Assembly (NCBI RefSeq): GCF_000311845.1
Contig: NZ_HE978574.1
Span: 1,569,008 to 1,607,085 of the forward strand
Reading direction: 5' to 3'
Source of the DNA: Enorma massiliensis phI
GTDB lineage: Bacteria; Actinomycetota; Coriobacteriia; Coriobacteriales; Coriobacteriaceae
DNA length: 38,078 nt
Of the stretch, positions 18,567 to 27,015 are shown in pieces; position 1 is the first letter of the stretch; each line of letters starts with the position of its first letter. Position numbers and translations under genes: made by a program. The notes below the pieces were generated by a model. The model was not told the origin of the DNA and did not search any database. It saw nothing but the letters and a program-made list of their open reading frames with translations.

Positions 18567-19511
18567 ATGCTCCACACCCCCATCTGCGACCTTCTGGGCA
18601 TCGAAAAGCCCGTCTTCCAAGGCGGCATGGCCTGGATCGCCGACGCGAGCCTTGCCTCTGCCGTCTCCGAGGCGGGTGGCCTGGGAATCATCGCTGCCAT
18701 GAACGCGAACGCCGAATGGCTCCGCAACGAGATCCACGAGCTTCGCGCCAAAACCGATAAGCCCTTCGGCGTGAACGTGATGCTCATGAGCCCGTTTGCC
18801 GACGAAGTTGCCCAAGTGGTCATCGACGAGCAGGTGCCCGTCGTGGTCACCGGCGCCGGCAACCCCACCAAGTACATGAAGGCTTGGGTGGCCGCAGGGA
18901 TCAAGGTCGTACCGGTCTGCGCCTCGGTGGGCCTGGCCCGCATGGTCGAGCGCGCCGGAGCCACGGCCGTCGTGGCCGAGGGCGGCGAGTCCGGCGGCCA
19001 CGTGGGCGACGCTTCGACGATGGCGCTCGTCCCGCAGGTCGTTGACGCCGTGAAGATCCCCGTCATCGCTGCCGGCGGCATCGGCGACGGACGCGGTATG
19101 GCAGCGGCCCTCATGCTGGGCGCCCAGGGCGTCCAGGTGGGCACGCGCTTCCTCGTGGCCAACGAGTGCACCGTCTCCGAGGAGTACAAGGAGCGCGTGC
19201 TCAAGGCCAAGGACATCTCGACCATCGTGACCGGCCGTCGTACCGGGCACGCCGTCCGCTGCCTCAAGACCCCCTTCACCACCACCTTCGCAAAGAAGGA
19301 GAACGAAGGGGCCCCCGTTGAAGAGCTTGAGCAGATGGGAGCGGGCGCGCTGCGCAAGGCCGCCAAGGACGGCAACTACGAGGAAGGCTCGTTCATGTGC
19401 GGCCAGATCGCCGGCATGGTGCACGAGCGCCAGAGCGCTGCCGAGATCGTGGACGACCTTGTGAACGGTGCCGAGAAGCTCCTGAAGGAGGCTCCCGCAT
19501 GGGTCAGGTAG
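18567..19511 (+). CDS. fabK: Enoyl-ACP reductase II (FabK)
   Basis: This 314-residue FMN-dependent TIM-barrel reductase performs the last step of each elongation cycle. Family features are the opening PVFQGGMAWIADASLA, the flavin-binding VAEGGESGGHVG segment, and AAGGIGDGRGMAAALMLGAQGVQ(V)GTRFL. Its presence, and the lack of a fabI gene in this cluster, imply an organism that uses FabK rather than the short-chain reductase FabI, although another reductase elsewhere cannot be excluded. It overlaps fabD by 13 nt. Confidence 0.95.
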   Translation: MLHTPICDLLGIEKPVFQGGMAWIADASLASAVSEAGGLGIIAAMNANAEWLRNEIHELRAKTDKPFGVNVMLMSPFADEVAQVVIDEQVPVVVTGAGNPTKYMKAWVAAGIKVVPVCASVGLARMVERAGATAVVAEGGESGGHVGDASTMALVPQVVDAVKIPVIAAGGIGDGRGMAAALMLGAQGVQVGTRFLVANECTVSEEYKERVLKAKDISTIVTGRRTGHAVRCLKTPFTTTFAKKENEGAPVEELEQMGAGALRKAAKDGNYEEGSFMCGQIAGMVHERQSAAEIVDDLVNGAEKLLKEAPAWVR

Positions 19512-20458
19512 CATTCCTGTTCGCGGGCCAGGGCGCACAGCACCCCGGCATGTGCATGGAGCTTGCCGAGCGCGAGCCCGCCGCCCGCGCCGTCTTCGAG
19601 ACGGCGGACGCCGTGCGCCCCGGCACGAGCGCCCAGTGCTTCGAGGGCACCCAGGAGGAGCTCAACGACACGGCGAACACCCAGCCGTGCGTCTTCGCCG
19701 CCGACCTCGCCTGCGCCCGCGCGCTCGAAGCGCATGGCGTGACACCTGCCGCCGTTGCCGGCTTCTCGCTTGGCGAGGTGGCTGCGCTCACCTTTGCCGG
19801 CTCCTATACCGACGCTGAGGGCTTCGCGCTCGTATGCCACCGCGCTGAGCTCATGGCCGCTGCCGCCGAGGCACACCCCGGTGCTATGCGCGCCATCCTG
19901 AAGCTCGATGCAGAGACGGTGGAGGGGCTCGCCCAGCAGGCGGGCGAAGCATGGCCCGTGAACTACAACAGCCCGCAGCAGACCGTGGTTGCCGGAGCGC
20001 CAGCAGCACTCGAGAAGCTCGACGCCCTTGTGCGCGACGCCAAGGGCCGCTCGATGCCCGTCGCCGTCTCTGGAGCGTTCCACAGCCCGAATATGGCCGA
20101 AGCGTCCGAGAACCTGGCCGCCTACCTCGCCGAGGGCCATGCCCCGGCAGCACCGCAGGTGCCCGTCATCGCAAACCGCACCGCCGAGGCCTACCCCGCA
20201 GGCAACGCCACCGAGGACGCTACGGCGCGCGCCGCGCTCCTTGCCGAGCAGGTGTCTCACCCCGTGCAATGGGTCCGCACCCTGCACGAGCTCGAGGGCC
20301 GTGGCATCGACACCTTCATCGAGGTGGGCCCGGGCAAAACGCTCACCGGCCTCGTGAAGCGCACCCTCAAAGGCGCGACCGCGCTTACCTGCGAGACACC
20401 CGAGCAGCTCGACGCCGTACTCGAGGCGCTCGGCATGACCGACGCGAAGGAGGCATAA
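19499..20458 (+). CDS. fabD: Malonyl-CoA:ACP transacylase
   Basis: This 319-residue enzyme transfers malonyl from CoA to ACP. The nucleophile is S90 in GFSLGEVAAL and the partner is H195 in SGAFHSPNM; the opening FLFAGQGAQ is the usual oxyanion segment. The start at 19499 is inside the 3' end of fabK and has AAGGAGG upstream, showing tight coupling. fabG starts one base after its stop. Confidence 0.96.
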   Translation: MGQVAFLFAGQGAQHPGMCMELAEREPAARAVFETADAVRPGTSAQCFEGTQEELNDTANTQPCVFAADLACARALEAHGVTPAAVAGFSLGEVAALTFAGSYTDAEGFALVCHRAELMAAAAEAHPGAMRAILKLDAETVEGLAQQAGEAWPVNYNSPQQTVVAGAPAALEKLDALVRDAKGRSMPVAVSGAFHSPNMAEASENLAAYLAEGHAPAAPQVPVIANRTAEAYPAGNATEDATARAALLAEQVSHPVQWVRTLHELEGRGIDTFIEVGPGKTLTGLVKRTLKGATALTCETPEQLDAVLEALGMTDAKEA

Positions 20459-20459
20459 G

Positions 20460-21227
20460 ATGGCTGCCACCGAAACCACTGCATCCGCCGGCGCGCGCCG
20501 CGTAGCGCTCGTGACGGGTGGTTCGCGCGGCATCGGTCGCGCCATCTGCCTCGAGCTCGCCCGCGCCGGCATGGACATCGCTGTGGTCTACGCCGGCAAT
20601 GAGGAAGCCGCCCAGGACACCGTCGCCGCTGTGGAGGAACTCGGGCAGGCTGCCCGTGCCTATCGCTGCGATGTCGCCTCCGCCGAGGAGGTCGATGCCA
20701 CCATCAAGCAGGTCATCGCCGACTTCGGCGGCGTGTGGGCGCTCGTCAACAACGCCGGTGTCACGCGCGACACGCTCTTGGCCCGCATGAAGGAGGACGA
20801 CTTCGAACGCGTTATCGACGTCAACCTCAAAGGCGCCTATCACCTGGTGCGCGCCCTCACGCGGCAGTTCATGCGCCAGCGCGGCGGCCGCATCATCAAC
20901 ATGAGTTCCGTTGTGGGGCTCATGGGCAATGCGGGCCAGGTAAACTACGCCGCCTCCAAAGCAGGCCTCATCGGCCTCACCAAATCCGTCGCCCGCGAGC
21001 TCGCCGGGCGAAACGTCACGGTCAACGCCGTTGCGCCCGGATTCGTTGAGACCGATATGACCGCCGCCCTTCCCGAGGCCGCCCGCACGGCATACGAGCA
21101 GCAGATTCCACTCGGCAGGCTCGCGAGCCCCGAGGAGATCGCCGCGCTCGTGGGCTTCCTGGCGAGCGATGCCGCAGCTTACATCACCGGCGAGGTCATC
21201 CGCTGCGACGGCGGCATGGCGATGTAG
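20460..21227 (+). CDS. fabG: 3-oxoacyl-ACP reductase
   Basis: This 255-residue short-chain dehydrogenase reduces 3-oxoacyl-ACP with NADPH. It has the cofactor motif TGGSRGIG at 19-26, NNAG at 97-100, and catalytic S150, Y163 and K167 (YAASK). The C-terminal ITGEVIRCDGGMAM is typical of FabG. The start overlaps the end of the fabD ribosome-site region (AGGAGGCATAAG before the ATG). A 132-nt gap with a long hairpin follows before fabF. Confidence 0.96.
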   Translation: MAATETTASAGARRVALVTGGSRGIGRAICLELARAGMDIAVVYAGNEEAAQDTVAAVEELGQAARAYRCDVASAEEVDATIKQVIADFGGVWALVNNAGVTRDTLLARMKEDDFERVIDVNLKGAYHLVRALTRQFMRQRGGRIINMSSVVGLMGNAGQVNYAASKAGLIGLTKSVARELAGRNVTVNAVAPGFVETDMTAALPEAARTAYEQQIPLGRLASPEEIAALVGFLASDAAAYITGEVIRCDGGMAM

Positions 21228-21240
21228 CGCGCCAACAGAC

Positions 21241-21334
21241 GGGACAAGGTGTCAGGCTCGCTTGCCCCGTCTCGCCCAACCGCACGGAAGCAGGCGAAAC
21301 GAGCTTGCGGCGAACGAGTCTGACGCTTTGTCCC
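21241..21334 (+). repeat. Long imperfect hairpin between fabG and fabF
   Basis: Two 26-nt arms (21241-21266 and 21309-21334) are inverted repeats starting GGGACAA and ending TTTGTCCC. They differ at five positions, four of which become G-U pairs in RNA, leaving one true mismatch. The structure sits within the operon 12 nt before the fabF ribosome site. It may be a dispersed element or an mRNA processing or stabilising site. No target-site duplication is visible. Confidence 0.7.
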
Positions 21335-21359
21335 ACGCACGCCTAAGAGGAGTTTGAAC

Positions 21360-22601
21360 ATGGAACACAGAGTGGTCGTCACCGGCATGGGCGCGGTCAC
21401 GCCCGTCGGCAACAGCGCCACCGAGACCTGGGACGCCTTCATCGCTGGAAAGAACGGCATCGGCGCCATCACGCGATTCGACACGACCGACTTTAAGGTC
21501 AAGGTAGCCGGAGAGGTCAAAGACCTCGACTGCGCCGAGCGGCTCGGATGCAACACACGCCATATGGATCTCTTCGTCCAGTACGCACTCGTCGCCGCCG
21601 ACGAAGCCATCGCGCAAGCCGGTCTTGACGCCGAGGGCTCCTGCGATCGCGACCGCGTGGGCGTCTACGTTGGTTCGGGCATCGGAGGCATGAAATCCTA
21701 CACCGACAATGTCGACGTCATGCGCGCCCGCGGCGCACGCCGCGTCTCGCCCTTCATGATCCCCATGATGATCGCGAACATGGCAGCCGGCGAAATCGCC
21801 ATCCGGCAGAAGCTCTATGGCCCCACCCTGCCCGTGGTGACCGCCTGTGCCACCTCGGCACACACGATCGGCGAGGCGTTCCGCGCCATCAAGCACGGCT
21901 ACGCCGACGCCATCGTTGCCGGTGGCTCCGAGGGAGCGCTCGTACCCGAAGCCGTGGCCGGTTTCACGAATGCTAAAGCGCTGACCAAGAACCCCGACCC
22001 CGAGACGGCGTGCCGTCCGTTCGACGCAGGCCGCGACGGCTTCGTGATGGGCGAGGGTGCAGGCATCGTCGTGCTCGAGGAGCTCGAGCATGCCCGTGCG
22101 CGCGGAGCCAAGATTCTGGCCGAGGTCGTGGGCTACGGCAACACCTGCGACGGATACCACATCACGAGCCCCGACCCCGAGTCGCGCGGCATCACGCGCG
22201 CCATCGTCGAGGCCATGGAGGGCACCGGGCTTGACGCTGCCGAGGGTCTTTACATCAACGCCCACGGTACTTCCACCAAGCTGAACGATGCGTCCGAGAC
22301 GCGTGGCTTCAAGCTTGCGCTCGGCGAGGAGGCGGCCCGCGCGGCGCACATCTCCTCCACCAAATCCATGACCGGGCATATGCTCGGCGCGACGGGGGCC
22401 GTCGAGGCCATCGCCTGCGTCGGCGCGCTCACCGAGGGAATCATCCCTCCCACGATCCACTACGCCGAGGCCGACCCCGAGTGCGATCTCGATTACACCC
22501 CCAACCAGGCCGTTTCGGCACAGGTGCGCTGGGCGCTCTCCACGAACCTCGGGTTCGGCGGGCACAACGCGGCTCTGGCGTTCAAAGCATACGAGGACTA
22601 A
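21360..22601 (+). CDS. fabF: 3-oxoacyl-ACP synthase II
   Basis: This 413-residue elongation condensing enzyme has the Cys-His-His set: C163 in VTACATSAHT, H302 in NAHGTSTKLND and H340 in KSMTGHMLGATG. It extends acyl-ACP with malonyl-ACP and usually controls unsaturated-chain elongation. The ATG at 21360 with GAGGAG upstream is preferred to the in-frame TTG two codons earlier. accB starts two bases after the stop. Confidence 0.96.
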   Translation: MEHRVVVTGMGAVTPVGNSATETWDAFIAGKNGIGAITRFDTTDFKVKVAGEVKDLDCAERLGCNTRHMDLFVQYALVAADEAIAQAGLDAEGSCDRDRVGVYVGSGIGGMKSYTDNVDVMRARGARRVSPFMIPMMIANMAAGEIAIRQKLYGPTLPVVTACATSAHTIGEAFRAIKHGYADAIVAGGSEGALVPEAVAGFTNAKALTKNPDPETACRPFDAGRDGFVMGEGAGIVVLEELEHARARGAKILAEVVGYGNTCDGYHITSPDPESRGITRAIVEAMEGTGLDAAEGLYINAHGTSTKLNDASETRGFKLALGEEAARAAHISSTKSMTGHMLGATGAVEAIACVGALTEGIIPPTIHYAEADPECDLDYTPNQAVSAQVRWALSTNLGFGGHNAALAFKAYED

Positions 22602-22603
22602 CC

Positions 22604-23122
22604 ATGCACATCGATTCAAAGAAGCTCAACGAGGTCGCCGCGCTCATGGAGGACCATGGCCTTACGCGCGTGCGCCTCTCAGAGGAAGACGGACGCGTGG
22701 TCGAGCTGGAGCGCATGACCGCCCCGGCGCCCGAAGCCATCGCTGTCCCGGTCGCCGCGCCCATGGCCGCCGCAGCGACCCCCGCGGCTGCCCCCGCTTC
22801 CCCAGCGGTCATCGCGCCAACCGAGGCGCCGGCACCTGCTGCCGAAACCGCACCGGCCCCTACCGCCTCTAACACCATCTCCGTCGAGGCCCCGATGGTC
22901 GGTGTATTCTATGCAGCTCCCTCACCCGGCGCCGACCCGTTTGTCAGCGTGGGCTCCACGGTCCACGTCGGCGACACGCTCTGCATCATCGAGGCCATGA
23001 AGCTCATGAACGAGGTCGTTGCAGAAGCCGACGGTACCGTTGCCGAGATCTGCGTCCAGGACGGGGACCTCGTGGAATTCGGCTCCTGCATCATGAAGAT
23101 CGTCCCGGGCGGTGAGGCGTAG
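22604..23122 (+). CDS. accB: Biotin carboxyl carrier protein of acetyl-CoA carboxylase
   Basis: This 172-residue carrier has a short N-terminal helix region, an Ala/Pro-rich flexible linker at about 39-90 and a C-terminal biotinyl domain with the biotinylation lysine K133 in the motif EAMKLMNE. It shuttles CO2 between AccC and the AccDA carboxyltransferase to make malonyl-CoA. It lies between fabF and fabZ with almost no spacing. Confidence 0.96.
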   Translation: MHIDSKKLNEVAALMEDHGLTRVRLSEEDGRVVELERMTAPAPEAIAVPVAAPMAAAATPAAAPASPAVIAPTEAPAPAAETAPAPTASNTISVEAPMVGVFYAAPSPGADPFVSVGSTVHVGDTLCIIEAMKLMNEVVAEADGTVAEICVQDGDLVEFGSCIMKIVPGGEA

Positions 23123-23548
23123 ATGAAGCGCGACGAGCTCAAGAAGATTCTCCCCCATCGCGAGCCGATGCTCCTGCTTGATGAAGCCGAGGTTGTCGAC
23201 GGCGTCGCTCACGGACGAATCACCATCACGGGCGACGAGTTTTTCGTTCAGGGCCATTTCCCCGGCAACCCCGTCGTTCCCGGCGTGATCCTCTGCGAGA
23301 TGCTCGCCCAGAACTGCTGCGTGCTCATGGGTGATGGCCTTTCCGGACAGGAAAATGTGACGCCGTTCTACACGAGTCTCGATAAGGTTCGCTTCAAGCA
23401 CCCCGTGCGCCCTGGGGACACCGTGGAGCTCACGTGCCAGATCACGCGGCACCGGGGCCCCTTCTACTTTGCGAGCGGCGAGGCACGCGTCGGCGATGCG
23501 CTCTGCGTGACGGCCGAGATGTCTTTCGCCCTCATGCCCGCAGAATAG
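23123..23548 (+). CDS. fabZ: 3-hydroxyacyl-ACP dehydratase
   Basis: This 141-residue hotdog-fold enzyme removes water from 3-hydroxyacyl-ACP. The catalytic motif GHFPGNPVVPGV contains H45, and E59 lies on the central helix (ILCEML). The ATG follows the accB stop with no intervening base. The 298-nt gap after it contains a MITE-like element and the apparent accC promoter. Confidence 0.96.
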   Translation: MKRDELKKILPHREPMLLLDEAEVVDGVAHGRITITGDEFFVQGHFPGNPVVPGVILCEMLAQNCCVLMGDGLSGQENVTPFYTSLDKVRFKHPVRPGDTVELTCQITRHRGPFYFASGEARVGDALCVTAEMSFALMPAE

Positions 23549-23660
23549 CGCCCGGATACGCTGCGGGCGGGCGAGATGGCGCCTGGAGCAACCTTCGCCG
23601 CCAGGCATCCGCTCATCCCGCCTGCCCTCAACGCACTTTTTTCGAAAATCCACAATTTTG

Positions 23661-23831
23661 TGGCAGTTATTTCAACTATGAACGATTGGGGCCGCCATGC
23701 CACGCCCCAAACGTCTCAATTAAGCCTCTTAGTCCCTCCGCACGAAGCGCTTTCCTGCGGTTTTGTGCTTGAGCGCCGATCGCCAGGCAAAATATTATCC
23801 GCGCAATCGTTCATAGTTGAAATAACTGCCA
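23661..23831. mobile_element. MITE-like element with 28-bp perfect terminal inverted repeats
   Basis: The left end (23661-23688, beginning TGGCAGTTATTTCAAC) is an exact reverse complement of the right end (23804-23831) over 28 bp. The element is 171 bp long and encodes no plausible protein. It is flanked by a direct repeat ATTTTG (23655-23660 and 23832-23837), as expected for a target-site duplication made by a DDE transposase acting in trans. It is inserted between fabZ and accC, so close to accC that the right-hand duplication merges with the GGAGG ribosome site. No transposase is in the window and the family is unknown. The rest of the 23549-23846 gap holds no gene. Confidence 0.75.
23769..23798 (+). 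promoter_or_regulatory. Candidate accC promoter inside the MITE-like element
   Basis: TTGAGC (23769-23774) and TATTAT (23793-23798) are 18 nt apart. Transcription would start near 23805, at the edge of the right-hand terminal repeat, giving a leader of about 40 nt before the accC ATG. The match is moderate. Confidence 0.45.
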
Positions 23832-23846
23832 ATTTTGGAGGCATCG

Positions 23847-25199
23847 ATGTTCAAGAAGATCCTCATCGCCAACCGCGGCGAGATCGCGGTGCGCGTCATC
23901 CGCGCGTGCAAGGAGATGGGCGTCCAAACCGTAGCCGTCTACTCCACGGCCGACGCGAACGCGCTCCATGTACAGCTCGCCGACGAGGCATATTGCATCG
24001 GCGGGCCGCGTCCGCAAGATAGCTACCTTAACGAAGATGCCATCCTGACTGTTGCCGTCGCAAGCGGAGCAACCGCCATCCATCCCGGCTACGGCTTCCT
24101 TTCCGAGAACGCAGGGTTCGCGCGCCGTTGCCGCGAATGCGGCGTGGTGTTCGTGGGGCCATCGCCCGAAGTAATCGAGCGCATGGGCGACAAGGATGCC
24201 GCGCGCCGCTGCGCCAAGGAGGCCGGCGTGCCCATCGTCCCCGGCTGCGACCTGCTCAAGAGCGCCGACGAAGCCGAACGGGAAGCCGAGCGCATCGGCT
24301 GCCCGGTTCTCATCAAGGCGCGCGCGGGCGGCGGCGGGCGCGGTATCCGAAAGGTCGAATGCGCACAAGACGCCGGCAAAGCTTTTACCGAAGCCCACGC
24401 CGAAGCCGAGGCTGCCTTCGGCGACGGGGAGTGCTATATGGAGAAGTTCGTCGCCCCCGCGCACCATGTCGAGGTGCAGGTGCTCGCTGACGCCCATGGC
24501 AACGTGGTCACGCTCGGCGAGCGTGAATGCTCGGTGCAGCGCCGAAACCAGAAGCTCCTGGAGGAAAGCCCCGCGCCATGCCTCGAGGGTCGCGACGACA
24601 TCCGCGAGCGCATGTACGAGGCAGCGCGCAATCTGGCGCGCGCAGTCGGCTACGAAGGGGCGGGCACGATCGAGTACCTATACGCAGACGACGGCAATTT
24701 CTACTTCATGGAGATGAATACGCGCCTGCAGGTCGAGCACCCCGTCACCGAGTTTGTAACCGATATCGACCTGGTCAAGTGGCAGCTTCGCGTGGCCGCG
24801 GGCGTCGAGTTCCCCTATGCGCAAGACGAGATCATGCCCGCAAAGCGCTCCCATGCCATCGAATGCCGCATCAACGCAGAGGGCCCCGCGCCCGACTACC
24901 GCCCCTCCTGCGGCACCATCCACTCCATGCATGTGCCCAACGGCCCATGGGTGCGATTCGACTCGTCTCTCTATCCCGGCGCCGTCGTGCCACCGTACTA
25001 CGACTCGATGCTCGGCAAGCTCATCGTGCGCGCGGGCACTCGTGAAGAGGCCATCCGCAAGATGCGCTCGGCGCTCACCGAACTCATCATCGACGGCGTC
25101 GACGCTAACACCGAGCTCCAGCTCGATATCCTCTCGAACTCCGAGTTCCTCTCCGGCATCTATCACACGAACCTGATGGAGCACCTCTATGAAGACTAA
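23847..25199 (+). CDS. accC: Biotin carboxylase subunit of acetyl-CoA carboxylase
   Basis: This 450-residue ATP-grasp enzyme carboxylates the biotin of AccB. It shows KILIANRGEIAVRVIRACKEMG at the N-terminus, the Gly-rich ATP loop ARAGGGGRGIRKVE and the catalytic EMNTRLQVEHPVTE motif. The start at 23847 has TTTTGGAGG immediately upstream, part of which comes from the flanking duplication of the inserted element. It overlaps accDA by 11 nt. Confidence 0.97.
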   Translation: MFKKILIANRGEIAVRVIRACKEMGVQTVAVYSTADANALHVQLADEAYCIGGPRPQDSYLNEDAILTVAVASGATAIHPGYGFLSENAGFARRCRECGVVFVGPSPEVIERMGDKDAARRCAKEAGVPIVPGCDLLKSADEAEREAERIGCPVLIKARAGGGGRGIRKVECAQDAGKAFTEAHAEAEAAFGDGECYMEKFVAPAHHVEVQVLADAHGNVVTLGERECSVQRRNQKLLEESPAPCLEGRDDIRERMYEAARNLARAVGYEGAGTIEYLYADDGNFYFMEMNTRLQVEHPVTEFVTDIDLVKWQLRVAAGVEFPYAQDEIMPAKRSHAIECRINAEGPAPDYRPSCGTIHSMHVPNGPWVRFDSSLYPGAVVPPYYDSMLGKLIVRAGTREEAIRKMRSALTELIIDGVDANTELQLDILSNSEFLSGIYHTNLMEHLYED

Positions 25200-26898
25200 G
25201 CAGAAGGGCATCAACAAGCTCGAGGGCCCCGTGACGGACATCCCCATCGAGCTCCCCGAGCGCCGTGCCTACGTCAAATGCCCGGGTTGCCGGCGCATCA
25301 TCGACCTCGAACAGCTTGAGGCGTCGCACGATGTCTGCCCGCGCTGCGGCCACCACATGCGCCTTGGCGCGAGAAAGCGCCTCGAGGCCACCGTCGATGC
25401 CGGCAGCTTCGAAGAGTGGGATGCCGAGCTTGAGGCAACGGACATCCTCGCATTTCCCGGTTACATCGAGAAGCTCGAGCGCGCCCAGCGTTCAACGGGC
25501 GATAAGGATGCCGTACTCTGCGGGCGCGCCACGATCGGCGGCGAACCCTGCGCCATCTTCATCATGGATGGCGACTTCATGATGGGCTCGATGGGCTCGG
25601 TCGTGGGTGAGAAGATCTGCCGCACCTTTGAACGAGCCGCTGAGCTTCGCCTGCCGGTCGTGGGTATCACCGTCTCCGGTGGTGCCCGCATGCAGGAGGG
25701 CACCACCTCGCTTATGCAGATGGCCAAGGTCTCGGGAGCGCGTGCGCGCTTCGCCAAGACGGGCCTCCCCTACCTCGTGCTCCTCACCGATCCAACCACG
25801 GGCGGCGTGACGGCCAGCTTCGCCATGGAGGGCGACATCATCCTCGCCGAGCCCGGTGCGCTCATCGGCTTCGCGGGGCCGCGCGTCGTGGAACAGACCA
25901 CCCACAAGCGCCTCCCCGCCGGCTTCCAGCGTTCAGAATTCCTGCTCGAGCACGGCTTTCTCGACCTTATCGTCGAGCGCGAGAACGTCCCCGCAACCCT
26001 CTCCGAGCTCCTCGCGCTCCACGCCGGACGCATTCCCGCAGCCGATGCTCCGCACGTTCTGCCCGAGCGACATGAGCCGCACACGCTCCTCAAGAAGGCG
26101 GGCCGCAAGCGCCGGCGTAGCGGCAATGAAGCTCCGAGCGCATACGATATCGTGCAGGCAGCCCGCTCGGTGGAACACCCCACCGCCCTCGAGCTTATCG
26201 AGCTCGGCTTCGACGGATTCATCGAGCTCCACGGAGACCGGTACTTCAGCGATGACCCCGCCATCGTGGGCGGCATCGCATGGGTCGGCGACCAGGTGTT
26301 CACCGTCATCGGCACCGAGCGCGGGCGATCGACCAAGGAGCGCGTCGCGCGCAACTTCGGCTCCGCCCACCCCGAGGGGTACCGTAAGGCTCAGCGCCTC
26401 ATGAAGGAGGCTGAGCGCTTCGGAAGGCCCGTCCTCTGCCTCATCGACACTGCAGGGGCGTACTGCGGAATCGGCGCCGAAGAGCGCGGACAGGGCGAAG
26501 CCATCGCCTCGAACCTCGTCGTTATGTCTGAGCTCGAGACACCCATCGTGAGCATCGTCGTGGGGGAAGGGGGCTCGGGAGGCGCTCTTGCGCTCGCCGT
26601 TGCCGACCGCGTGCTCATGCTCGACAATGCAGCCTATTCCGTGGTAAGCCCCGAGGGCTGTGCGTCCATTCTCTGGAAGACCACCGATCGCGCCGCCGAC
26701 GCCGCAGAGGCTCTCGCGCTCACCGCGCCTCGCCTCGCCGAGCTCGGCATCGTTGACGGCACCATCGCGAGCTCCGGCACCCATCGCGAGCTCGCTGAGC
26801 GCATCATCGACCGGGTCACGCACGAACTCGCTGAGCTTGCATCCCTTAAGCCCGACGCCCTCGTCGAGGCCCGTCAAGCCAAATTCCGCGCGATGTAA
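25189..26898 (+). CDS. accDA: Fused acetyl-CoA carboxylase carboxyltransferase beta-alpha
   Basis: This 569-residue protein joins the beta and alpha carboxyltransferase subunits, which are separate AccD and AccA chains in most bacteria. Residues about 1-300 are AccD-like, with a Cys4 zinc finger C31-x2-C34...C50-x2-C53 and the GGARMQEGTTSLMQM crotonase-fold segment. After a basic linker (KKAGRKRRRSG), residues about 315-569 are AccA-like, with FIELHGDRYFSDDPAIVGGIA and GEGGSGGALALAVAD. It moves the carboxyl group from biotin to acetyl-CoA to form malonyl-CoA. It is the last gene of the cluster and is followed by a terminator. Confidence 0.95.
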   Translation: MKTKQKGINKLEGPVTDIPIELPERRAYVKCPGCRRIIDLEQLEASHDVCPRCGHHMRLGARKRLEATVDAGSFEEWDAELEATDILAFPGYIEKLERAQRSTGDKDAVLCGRATIGGEPCAIFIMDGDFMMGSMGSVVGEKICRTFERAAELRLPVVGITVSGGARMQEGTTSLMQMAKVSGARARFAKTGLPYLVLLTDPTTGGVTASFAMEGDIILAEPGALIGFAGPRVVEQTTHKRLPAGFQRSEFLLEHGFLDLIVERENVPATLSELLALHAGRIPAADAPHVLPERHEPHTLLKKAGRKRRRSGNEAPSAYDIVQAARSVEHPTALELIELGFDGFIELHGDRYFSDDPAIVGGIAWVGDQVFTVIGTERGRSTKERVARNFGSAHPEGYRKAQRLMKEAERFGRPVLCLIDTAGAYCGIGAEERGQGEAIASNLVVMSELETPIVSIVVGEGGSGGALALAVADRVLMLDNAAYSVVSPEGCASILWKTTDRAADAAEALALTAPRLAELGIVDGTIASSGTHRELAERIIDRVTHELAELASLKPDALVEARQAKFRAM

Positions 26899-26900
26899 GG

Positions 26901-26984
26901 GCACCGAGCTTCTCGACACGCTTATCCCCGGAAATCAGCAAAGCTGATTTTCTGCGGAATCGTGCACCGAGAAGCTCGGCACCG
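26901..26984 (+). terminator. Terminator region of the fab-acc operon
   Basis: An inner perfect 8-bp hairpin AAATCAGC / GCTGATTT (26932-26950, loop AAA) ends in a short T-run and is a reasonable intrinsic terminator. It sits inside a larger inverted repeat whose arms share the core CGAGCTTCTCG (26905-26915) and CGAGAAGCTCG (26968-26978). The fab-acc operon and uvrB converge here, so it may stop both transcripts. Confidence 0.6.
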
Positions 26985-27015
26985 AAAACTCCGCAGGCCG
27001 GACGCACTCCGCAAA

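Noticed and set aside
23679-23846. Short frame starting within the accC-upstream element, possibly a leader peptide
   Set aside because: No ribosome site before its ATG, and part of the sequence is simply the terminal repeat read through. It is out of frame with accC.
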